Assembly (NCBI GenBank): GCA_002403295.1
Contig: DHHN01000113.1
Coordinates: forward strand, 6,863-18,984
DNA length: 12,122 nucleotides
Origin: a bacterium UBP1_UBA4771
GTDB taxonomy: Bacteria > Krumholzibacteriota > Krumholzibacteriia > Krumholzibacteriales > Krumholzibacteriaceae
Direction of reading: 5' to 3'
In this document: piece by piece, positions 1 through 5,978 of the stretch
How positions within the stretch are numbered: position 1 is the stretch's first letter
How the letters are laid out: each line of letters starts with the position of its first letter
Notes under the pieces: generated by a model
Database searches by the model: none
Seen by the model: only the letters and a program-made list of their open reading frames with translations
What the model was told of the DNA's origin: nothing
Program-made: the position numbers and the translations under genes

Positions 1-2
1 AC

Positions 3-689
3 GAGGCGGTGGGCAACGTGCTCGCCGGGCGGGTGAGCGTCTTCAAGAAGATGGACTATCCCGTGAAGGGGCAGCTCACGGTGATCGTGACGGCCGCCTC
101 GAGCGAGACGCTCGAGCGGATCGCGGCCGGCGAGGGCGAGCTCATCCGCGGGATCATCGAGGAGGAGAACCGCGAGCGGCTTCGCGATTACCACCTCCGT
201 TCCGAGAACGTCGAGCTCGGGAAGCTGCTCAGCGCCCGGTACGGATTCACGCTCCGCGTGCCGGCGGAGTACGCGCTCAATCAGGAACGTCCCGACGTCC
301 CGGGCGTCGAGCTCCTCAGCCCGACGCCGAACCGCATACTCGCCGTGTCGTGGCGCTCCTTCGACCGGGGAGAGGTGTCGCTCGCCGATTCGACGACGCT
401 CTACCGCATACGCGAGGACTACGCCTACCGGATGTACGACAAGGACGTCATGCGGCGCGATCTCGTGAAGTTCCGGGAGGTCCAGCTCGGGCCGTACCCG
501 GCGGTGCGGATGGACGGCTACTGGGAGAACAGCGTGAGCGCCTACGGCGGCGCCTTCGTCGCGTTCTTTCTCGTCGACCGCGTCAAGTCGCGTCTGTGGC
601 TCGTCGATTGCGTCGTGTTCGCGCCGGGGGTGGACAAGAACGAGCCGCTGCGCGAGCTCTACGCCCTCGCGGAGACGTTCCGGCTCTAG
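3..689 (+). CDS. DUF4837-family protein, 5' end missing
   Basis: The reading frame is open to the left edge, so the GTG at position 9 is probably an internal valine and the true start, perhaps with a lipoprotein or Sec signal, lies outside the window. Counting from that GTG, the C-terminal half carries the pattern I associate with DUF4837: a beta-rich YGFTLRVPAEY segment near residue 80, a charged RRDLVKFREV stretch, a GYWENSVSAYGGAFVAFF core near residue 170-188, then a VVFAPGVDKNEPLRELYAL ending. DUF4837 proteins are envelope-associated proteins of unknown function known mainly from Bacteroidetes and relatives; no catalytic motif is visible here. It ends before a small hairpin and the next gene has its own promoter, so it probably closes an upstream transcription unit. 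The family call is from memory of the motif pattern; the function is unknown. Confidence 0.7.
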   Translation, partial: EAVGNVLAGRVSVFKKMDYPVKGQLTVIVTAASSETLERIAAGEGELIRGIIEEENRERLRDYHLRSENVELGKLLSARYGFTLRVPAEYALNQERPDVPGVELLSPTPNRILAVSWRSFDRGEVSLADSTTLYRIREDYAYRMYDKDVMRRDLVKFREVQLGPYPAVRMDGYWENSVSAYGGAFVAFFLVDRVKSRLWLVDCVVFAPGVDKNEPLRELYALAETFRL

Positions 690-700
690 CTCTGCTCCAT

Positions 701-718
701 TCGAGCGGCGTCGCTCGA
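701..718 (+). terminator. Weak terminator-like hairpin after the DUF4837 gene
   Basis: A perfect 7-bp inverted repeat, TCGAGCG and CGCTCGA, encloses the tetraloop GCGT. It begins 11 bases after the stop codon of the DUF4837 gene and lies just before the promoter of the next gene, where a terminator would be expected. It has no T-run behind it (GCGGTTCCC follows), so it is not a classical intrinsic terminator; it could instead protect a 3' end or be chance in GC-rich DNA. Confidence 0.4.
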
Positions 719-732
719 GCGGTTCCCGCCCC

Positions 733-762
733 TTGACAGCGCCCGCGCGACTCTGCTAGCTT
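733..762 (+). promoter_or_regulatory. Sigma-70-type promoter with extended -10
   Basis: A consensus -35 TTGACA (733-738) is followed after 18 bases by TAGCTT (757-762), preceded by a TGC extended -10 element (754-756). The predicted transcription start is near 769-770, giving a leader of about 35 bases before the TPR gene start at 805. A full-consensus -35 in DNA this rich in GC is unlikely to be accidental, and it sits exactly in the gap between two genes. Confidence 0.75.
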
Positions 763-804
763 CTCCGTATCGGGGACCCGATCCCATTCGAAAGGAATGC
801 CGGC

Positions 805-1761
805 ATGGGCGGTGCCATGGGCGACGAGCTCCAGAATCTCATCGAGCGGTACAGGCGTTCCGGCGATTCGCGGCTTTTCGCGCCGCTCGCCGACGCGTAC
901 CGCAAGCAGGGCGATACGGCCAAGGCGATCGAGCTCCTCGAAAAGGGGCTCGAGCGATTCCCCGGCTACGCGAGCGGGCACGTGATTCTCGGCAAATGTT
1001 TCTACGACACCGGAGCCACCGAGCGCGCGAAGGCGGAGTTCCGCCGCGTGCTCGAGATCGACGCGGACAATATGGTCGCGCTCAAATACCTCGGCGACAT
1101 ACTGCTCGCCGAGGACCGGCGGACGGACGCGGCGGACTGCTACCGCAGGCTCCTCGCGATCGATCCGACGAACGGGGAAGCCGCGCGCGCGCTCAAGGAG
1201 ATGGAGCGTTCGCTCATCGTCAAGGAGATCGATCTCGCCGACGCGAAGGCCGCGCGCGACGAGCGCCCCCGCGAGCTCGCCACGATGACGCTCGCGGGGA
1301 TCTACGCGGCGCAGGGGTACTACAACAAGGCGCTCGCGATCTACCGCGAGGTGCTCGCGCGGGAGCCCGGCAACCGCGAGGCGAAGGAGATGGTCGCGAA
1401 GATCCAGTCGAGGCTCGACGCGAACGGGGGAGAGGGGGGCGGCTCGCTCGACGAGCCGGTGCTCTCGATCACTCTCGACGACGTCGGGGACGACATCGCC
1501 GCGAACACCGTCGGCCGCGGCGGCTCCGAGGCCTCGGTGCGCGCGGAGCTCCCCCGCGAGATGGCCGCCGCGGCGGGAGTTCCGGACGCCGGGAAGCCCG
1601 CCTCTCCCGCCTCTCCCGCGTCGCTGCGCGAGGAACGTGCGTGCGCCGAAAAAGAGGCCTCCGGCGCCGCGGGGGCGCCCGCCGGCGAGACGCCGGACGA
1701 GGCCCCCGCCGCCGAGATGGAGCAGTTCCGCACGTGGCTCAAGAAGGTCCGCGGCAGGTAA
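805..1761 (+). CDS. Cytoplasmic TPR-repeat protein with disordered linker
   Basis: The 318-residue product has about four tetratricopeptide repeats: roughly 22-55, 56-89, 90-123 and, after a charged helix, 158-191 (for example LGKCFYDTGATERAKAEF and LAGIYAAQGYYNKALAIY). From about 205 to 300 the chain is low in complexity and rich in Gly, Ala, Ser, Pro and Glu, probably disordered. It ends in a short amphipathic helix (MEQFRTWLKKVRGR) that could be a docking peptide. There is no signal peptide, so a cytoplasmic scaffold role is inferred; the partner is unknown. The ATG at 805 is preferred because GAAAGGA lies about 8 bases upstream; an in-frame ATG at 817 is possible. It has its own promoter upstream and a 98-base gap downstream, suggesting a single-gene unit. 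Confidence 0.85.
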   Translation: MGGAMGDELQNLIERYRRSGDSRLFAPLADAYRKQGDTAKAIELLEKGLERFPGYASGHVILGKCFYDTGATERAKAEFRRVLEIDADNMVALKYLGDILLAEDRRTDAADCYRRLLAIDPTNGEAARALKEMERSLIVKEIDLADAKAARDERPRELATMTLAGIYAAQGYYNKALAIYREVLAREPGNREAKEMVAKIQSRLDANGGEGGGSLDEPVLSITLDDVGDDIAANTVGRGGSEASVRAELPREMAAAAGVPDAGKPASPASPASLREERACAEKEASGAAGAPAGETPDEAPAAEMEQFRTWLKKVRGR

Positions 1762-1859
1762 GGGCGTCCGCCCCGGGGAACACGTATGCCATGGTCCGCT
1801 GCGCCCGCCGTTTCGATATCATCCTCCGCCGCGGTTCCGCCGGATGCGTGTAGGAACGG

Positions 1860-2690
1860 ATGATCACTCCGAATCGTACGAATAAGCCCCGCCATCCCTG
1901 GCGAAAGACGCTTCATGAGGTGATCTTCGAGGCGGATACGCCGGCCGGAAAGTGGTTCGATGTCATTCTGATCTTCAGCATTCTGTGCAGCGTCGCCGTG
2001 GTGATGCTGGAGAGCATCGCATCCGTCCGGCACGCTCATGGAGAGCTGCTTCGCGGTCTGGAATGGATCTTTACCGTTCTTTTCTCGATCGAGTATCTTC
2101 TTCGTATCGTCTGCGTCGGCAAACCGGTTCGCTATATGAAGAGCTTCTTCGGGCTTGCCGATCTGGCAGCCATATTGCCGACCTATCTCAGCCAGGTCGT
2201 TCCCGGCAGCCAGTTTATGATTGTTATTCGGCTCTTGCGAGTCCTGCGCATCTTTCGCGTGCTGAAACTCGTGCAATACCTCGCCGAAGCGAGCATATTG
2301 ATTCAGGCATTGCGCGCCAGCCGCCGAAAAATCACGGTATTTCTATTCACCGTCCTGACGCTCGTCGTCATTTTGGGCTCGCTCATATATATCATCGAAG
2401 ATGAGAGCGCCGGATTCACGAGCATTCCCCGCAGCATCTACTGGGCGATCGTGACGCTTACGACGGTCGGTTACGGCGATATTTCCCCCCAGACCGCTTC
2501 GGGACAGGCGTTGGCGGCGCTGATCATGATTCTGGGTTTTTCCATAATCGCCGTTCCGACCGGCATCATGAGCCTGGAAATCGCGCGAGCGGCGGATCGG
2601 CCGATCTCGACCCATGCGTGCCCGGAATGCTCCGCCGAAGGTCACGATACCGACGCGACACACTGCAAATATTGCGGCGCGAAACTTTGA
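1860..2690 (+). CDS. Voltage-gated K+ channel homologue with C-terminal zinc ribbon
   Basis: This 276-residue protein belongs to the six-transmembrane voltage-gated ion channel superfamily. Membrane segments lie near 33-52 (S1), 65-86 (S2), 96-110 (S3), 119-137 (S4), 157-180 (S5) and 216-240 (S6). S4 has the charge ladder R124, R127, R130, R133, K136 at every third residue, which is the voltage sensor. The pore filter is TTVGYGD (201-207), the K+-selective signature. After S6 a short cytoplasmic tail holds C254, C257, C269 and C272, a zinc-ribbon pattern (CPEC ... CKYC), in place of a tetramerisation or RCK domain. The ATG at 1860 has only a weak AGGA four bases upstream. GC is about 52-55% in lines I counted, far below most neighbours, with many A/T third positions, which suggests horizontal acquisition. 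The family is sure; the K+ selectivity is inferred from the filter. Confidence 0.92.
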   Translation: MITPNRTNKPRHPWRKTLHEVIFEADTPAGKWFDVILIFSILCSVAVVMLESIASVRHAHGELLRGLEWIFTVLFSIEYLLRIVCVGKPVRYMKSFFGLADLAAILPTYLSQVVPGSQFMIVIRLLRVLRIFRVLKLVQYLAEASILIQALRASRRKITVFLFTVLTLVVILGSLIYIIEDESAGFTSIPRSIYWAIVTLTTVGYGDISPQTASGQALAALIMILGFSIIAVPTGIMSLEIARAADRPISTHACPECSAEGHDTDATHCKYCGAKL

Positions 2691-2782
2691 TGGCCCCCGC
2701 GGTTTCTCCCCGAAATCGGCCTGATCCTTGCAGAAATCCCGCTTCGGGAGGACTTCGGCGTCCGGGGAGGGGCCCGAGTCCC

Positions 2783-2814
2783 ATAACACGTTGATTATGA
2801 ATGCGTTAACAAAC
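2783..2814 (+). promoter_or_regulatory. AT-rich patch before pilT, possible control region
   Basis: Within the 171-base gap before the PilT-like gene, this stretch is clearly richer in A+T than its surroundings and contains the palindrome GTTAAC (2805-2810) and TTGATT (2791-2796). I could not pair any -35-like hexamer with a good -10 at 16-18 bases on the + strand, so the promoter is not located. The patch may be an operator, an upstream activating element or simply residue of the low-GC DNA that carries the channel gene. Confidence 0.25.
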
Positions 2815-2861
2815 GGGCAGGATCCGCTCGTGGCGATCTGCAATCGGAAAGGTGCGGGGCG

Positions 2862-3995
2862 ATGAACATAAAGAAGATCCTCGAGGAAATGATCAATCAG
2901 GGCGCGTCCGATCTCCACGTCAAGGCGGGCCTCCCGCCGGTCGCCCGCGTGGACGGAAAGCTCCGGCACCTCTCGATGGAACGCCCGTCGCCGAAGGACC
3001 TCGAGGAGATCGCGGGCCAGATCCTCACGCCCTCGCAGAAGGACCGCTTCACGAAGACGCGCGAGGTGGACTTCGCGTTCGGTGTGGCGGGGCTCGCCCG
3101 ATTCCGCGCCAACTTCTACGTCCAGCGCGGATCGATCGCCATGGTCTTCCGCCACGTTCCGGTGAACATCAAGAACATCGACGAGCTGCAGTTGCCGGGG
3201 ATCCTCAAGAACCTCGCGCTGCGGCAGCGCGGGCTCATCTTCGTCACCGGGACGGTCGGAAGCGGCAAATCCACGACGCTCGCCGCGATGGTGAGCGAGA
3301 TCAACAGGACCGCCAACAAGAACGTCATCACCGTCGAGGACCCGATCGAGTTTCTGCACCACGACGAGAAGAGCATCATCAACCAGCGCGAGATCGGCAG
3401 CGACACGACTTCCTTCCACGAGGCGCTCCGTCACATCCTCCGGCAGGATCCCGACGTGATCCTCGTCGGCGAGATCCGCGACGCCCTCACGATGGAGATC
3501 GCGCTCATGGCGGCCGACACCGGCCATCTCGTCCTCTCGACCCTCCACACGATCGACGCCACCCAGACGATCAATCGTGTCATCTCCTTTTTCCCCCCGC
3601 ACCAGCATCAGGAGATCCGCTATCTCCTCGCCGCCACCCTCCAGTCGGTGATCGCCCAGCGGCTCATCCCGATCAGGGAAGGAAAGGGGCGCGTGCCCGC
3701 CGTGGAAGTAATGATTGTCACCTCCACGATCCGGGAGTATATTATCGACCCGGAGAAGACGCCCCTCATCCAGCAGGCGATCCGCGAGGGCGTGACCTCG
3801 CACGGCATGCAGAGCTTCGACCAGTCGCTCATGAAGCTCATGACCGACGGCGTGATCACGCTGGAGGAAGCGCTGAAAAACAGCTCCAACCCGCACGAGT
3901 TCAGCCTGCGCATGAAGGGCATCCAGGCGACGAGCGACAAGACGTGGGAGTCGTTCGAGAGCGCCGCGAAGGGAAGCGGGACGAGCGATCTCTAG
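2862..3995 (+). CDS. pilT: PilT-type type IV pilus retraction ATPase
   Basis: The 377-residue product is a full-length secretion ATPase of the PilT/PilU branch, the cytoplasmic hexameric motor that depolymerises type IV pili and powers twitching. It has an N-terminal PAS-like domain (about 1-105, with GASDLHVKAGLPPVARVDG), Walker A GTVGSGKST (130-138), an Asp box NVITVEDPIE (154-163), a Walker B region RQDPDVILVGEIRD (194-207) and a His box DTGHLVLSTLHT (219-230), followed by SFFPPHQHQEIRYLLAATLQ. The start ATG is supported by GGAAAGG about 9 bases upstream. PilT is preferred over an assembly ATPase (PilB) because the long N-terminal domain and tetracysteine zinc motif of PilB are missing. 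No other pilus gene is in the window; PilT is often encoded away from the pilin locus. PilT versus PilU cannot be settled by eye. Confidence 0.92.
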   Translation: MNIKKILEEMINQGASDLHVKAGLPPVARVDGKLRHLSMERPSPKDLEEIAGQILTPSQKDRFTKTREVDFAFGVAGLARFRANFYVQRGSIAMVFRHVPVNIKNIDELQLPGILKNLALRQRGLIFVTGTVGSGKSTTLAAMVSEINRTANKNVITVEDPIEFLHHDEKSIINQREIGSDTTSFHEALRHILRQDPDVILVGEIRDALTMEIALMAADTGHLVLSTLHTIDATQTINRVISFFPPHQHQEIRYLLAATLQSVIAQRLIPIREGKGRVPAVEVMIVTSTIREYIIDPEKTPLIQQAIREGVTSHGMQSFDQSLMKLMTDGVITLEEALKNSSNPHEFSLRMKGIQATSDKTWESFESAAKGSGTSDL

Positions 3996-4123
3996 ATCGT
4001 CCTCGCGCGTGAAATAATCCTCATCCACGGCGCCGTCCGTGATGACCGCCTCATGCCGGCGGGCCGCGGCACGGGTGCTTCCGGCCGGCGCCCGAAGCGG
4101 GATCCGGCCGAAGGGAAGGCCGC

Positions 4124-4837
4124 GTGAAGCTCTCCTATTTCGCTTCGATCGAGCAGGCGGACCGCGAGGCTCTCGCCGGCGCCTGCGTCGTCGTGATCGA
4201 CGTGCTCCGCGCTTCGAGCACCATCGTCGCCGCGCTCGAGAGCGGGGCCGAGCGGATCATCCCGATCGCCGACGTCGCGACCGCCTGCCGCCTCGCGCGG
4301 CCGGGCGAGCGCGTGGCGAAGATCCTCGCCGGCGAGCGCCGGGGGCTCCCGGTCGAGGGGTTCGATCTCGGGAACTCGCCGCTCGAGTTCACGCCGGAGC
4401 GCGTCGCCGGAAAAACGATCGTGCTCACGACGACGAACGGCACACGGGCGATAACCGCGGCCGCGAAGGCCGAGCGCGTCGTCGTCTGCGCGCTCACGAA
4501 CGTCGACGCCGTGGCGGAGGCGGTCCGCGGCGCGGAGTCGCTCGCCGTGCTCTGCTGCGGGAGCGAGGGCTCGGTGGCCGCCGAGGACCTCCTCTGCGGC
4601 GGGCTGTTCCTCGATCTCCTCGGCGATTTCGGCGATCGCGGCGCGTTGAACGACGCGGCGCGGATCTCGCATCTGCTTGCCTCGCGGTTCGGCGGAGAGG
4701 TCGAGACGTTTCTCCGCGAGTGCGATCACGGGCGGGCGCTCGCTTCGCTCGGTTTCGGGGACGATATCGCCGCGTGCGCGGCGGTCGGAACGAGCCGCCT
4801 CGTGCCGGCGCTCCGGGAAGGCGCCATAGCGCGCTGA
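4124..4837 (+). CDS. comB: ComB family 2-phosphosulfolactate phosphatase
   Basis: The 237-residue product matches the ComB family, Mg2+-dependent phosphatases that convert 2-phosphosulfolactate to sulfolactate in methanogen coenzyme M synthesis. Typical segments are visible: VVVIDVLRASSTIVAALESGA (21-42), the NSPLEF motif (84-89), TTTNGTRAI (102-110), ALTNVDAVAEAV (123-134) and an acidic/Cys stretch VLCCGSEGSVAAEDLLCGG (142-160). Length is usual for the family. The start is GTG, preceded by AGGGAAGG about 4 bases upstream; no better in-frame start is seen. Bacterial homologues are common in organisms not known to make coenzyme M, so the physiological substrate here is uncertain; sulfolactate metabolism or another phosphorylated 2-hydroxy acid is possible. 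The next gene, a thiamin synthesis fusion, begins 67 bases downstream and may share a transcript. Confidence 0.88.
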   Translation: MKLSYFASIEQADREALAGACVVVIDVLRASSTIVAALESGAERIIPIADVATACRLARPGERVAKILAGERRGLPVEGFDLGNSPLEFTPERVAGKTIVLTTTNGTRAITAAAKAERVVVCALTNVDAVAEAVRGAESLAVLCCGSEGSVAAEDLLCGGLFLDLLGDFGDRGALNDAARISHLLASRFGGEVETFLRECDHGRALASLGFGDDIAACAAVGTSRLVPALREGAIAR

Positions 4838-4892
4838 CGCGGCGCGCGCCGGCCGGCCCCCGCCCGGGCCGCGGGGAAGGCCCCGTCCGATC

Positions 4893-4899
4893 GGAAAGG
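4893..4899 (+). promoter_or_regulatory. Ribosome binding site of the thiE fusion gene
   Basis: GGAAAGG lies 5 bases before the ATG at 4905. The same ten bases, TCGGAAAGGT, also precede the PilT-like gene (2844-2853), suggesting a preferred Shine-Dalgarno context in this genome. The 67-base gap before the gene is too short for a TPP riboswitch after the end of comB, and I see none. Confidence 0.6.
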
Positions 4900-4904
4900 T
4901 CTCC

Positions 4905-5978
4905 ATGACGAAGCCCGACAGGATCGACCGCGCGGCGATCGCGCGGATCATGGACGCGAACGCGAACCGCGCCGCCGAAGGGGTGCGCGTGATCGAGGAG
5001 ATCGTCCGCTTCTGGATCGGCGACGCGGCGCTCACGGCGCGTCTCAAGGATCTTCGCCACGAGATCCGCTCGGCCGCCGCCGCGGCCGCCGCGGGCGCCG
5101 TCGCGCACCGGGACGCCGCGGCGGACGTGGGGGCGGCGAGCGCGACCGCCTCCGAGCTTTCGCGAGGATCGATCGGGATCGTGGCGCGGGCGAACTTCTC
5201 GCGCGCCGAGGAGGCGCTTCGCGTCCTCGAGGAGTTCGGAAAGCTCCTCGACGCGGACGCTTCACGGCGCTTCAAGCATCTTCGCTTCGCGCTCTACTCG
5301 ATCGAGCGGATCTTCTTCCTGGAGGGGGGCGCCGCGGCGGGCGCCATGCCCGAGCGCCCGTTTCTCTATCCCATACTCGATCGCGCGCTCGTCGCCGCCG
5401 CGGACGTCGCGGCCGCGGCCGAGGCGCTCGTCGCGGGCGGCGCGGGGATCGTTCAATACCGCGCGAAGGGCGTCCCGCGCGACGAGATGCGGCGCGATCT
5501 CGTGTCGGTCATCGCCGCCGCGCGCCCGGCCGCCGTCCCCGTCATCGTGAATGACGACGTGGAGCTCGCCGTCGAGACGGGCGCCGACGGGGCGCACGTC
5601 GGCGCCGCGGACGTCTCTCCCGAAGAAGCGCGCGCGATGCTCGGCCCCGGCGCGATCCTCGGCGTCACGGCGAACGACGTCGAGGGGATCGCGAAGGCGC
5701 CGGCGGGCGCGGCGAGCTACGTCGCCGTCGGCCCGGTCTTCGCGTCCGAGATCAAGCCCGAGGTCCCGGCGGTCGGCCTCGACGCCGTCCGGCGCGCGCG
5801 CTCCCTCGCGAAGACGCCGCTCGTGGCGATCGGCGGCATAACGCCCGCGAACGCCGCCTCCGTGATCGCCGCCGGAGCGGACGGAATCGCCGTCGTATCG
5901 GCCGTTCTCGCGGGCGACATCCGGAAAAACTGCTTTACCTTCCTCGGCATCATTGGTACAAAAAGGGAATGCGGATAA
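4905..5978 (+). CDS. thiE: ThiD2-ThiE fusion, thiamin phosphate synthase
   Basis: The 357-residue product fuses two thiamin domains. Residues about 11-140 match the ThiD2 domain, reported as a hydroxymethylpyrimidine-phosphate kinase unrelated to classical ThiD. It shows an internal duplication: DANANRAAEGVRVIEE (17-32) and RANFSRAEEALRVLEE (95-110). Residues about 152-336 are a ThiE TIM barrel, which couples HMP-PP to thiazole phosphate: YPILDR, VQYRAKG, VIVNDDVELAVETGADGAHVG (about 214-233), GVTAND, YVAVGPVFAS and VAIGGITPANA. The usual GQxD after HxG reads GAAD here, a deviation. The ending after VVSAVLAG (332-337) is unlike ThiE: the usual last helix is replaced by a tail encoded by promoter-like DNA of ftsK. 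Its last 10 bases overlap ftsK. The function is confident at family level; full catalytic competence is not proven. Confidence 0.9.
   Translation: MTKPDRIDRAAIARIMDANANRAAEGVRVIEEIVRFWIGDAALTARLKDLRHEIRSAAAAAAAGAVAHRDAAADVGAASATASELSRGSIGIVARANFSRAEEALRVLEEFGKLLDADASRRFKHLRFALYSIERIFFLEGGAAAGAMPERPFLYPILDRALVAAADVAAAAEALVAGGAGIVQYRAKGVPRDEMRRDLVSVIAAARPAAVPVIVNDDVELAVETGADGAHVGAADVSPEEARAMLGPGAILGVTANDVEGIAKAPAGAASYVAVGPVFASEIKPEVPAVGLDAVRRARSLAKTPLVAIGGITPANAASVIAAGADGIAVVSAVLAGDIRKNCFTFLGIIGTKRECG
5934..5962 (+). promoter_or_regulatory. Promoter for ftsK inside the 3' end of thiE
   Basis: TTTACC (5934-5939) is followed after 17 bases by TACAAA (5957-5962), preceded by a TGG extended -10 element (5954-5956). 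The architecture resembles the promoter at 733-762. The predicted start of transcription, about 7 bases past the -10, falls at or next to the ftsK ATG (5969), implying a leaderless or nearly leaderless transcript. The stretch is AT-rich compared with the coding DNA around it and coincides with the atypical tail of ThiE. Confidence 0.55.

Noticed and set aside
1817..1822. TATCAT as a -10 for the channel gene
   Set aside because: It matches five of six consensus bases, but there is no -35-like hexamer 16-18 bases upstream and no extended -10.
2737..2749. Small hairpin TCCCG-CTT-CGGGA after the channel gene as a terminator
   Set aside because: It has only five base pairs, a three-base loop and no T-run, and lies 47 bases past the stop.
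1763..2764. 8-base direct repeat GGCGTCCG on both sides of the channel gene (1763-1770 and 2757-2764), as if a target-site duplication
   Set aside because: Eight GC-rich bases over this distance are expected by chance in such DNA, and no transposase, terminal inverted repeat or att-like core accompanies them.
4010..4018. TGA-AATAAT as an extended -10 promoter for comB, just after pilT
   Set aside because: The -10 is attractive, but the -35 position reads CTCTAG and the leader would be about 100 bases; too weak to call.
4854..4871. Hairpin CGGCCC / GGGCCG between comB and thiE as a terminator
   Set aside because: It is a 6-bp all-GC stem with no T-run in a stretch where almost any segment can fold; the genes are only 67 bases apart.
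4838..4904. TPP riboswitch ahead of the thiamin gene
   Set aside because: The gap is too short and lacks the conserved CTGAGA and ACCTGATC-type elements.
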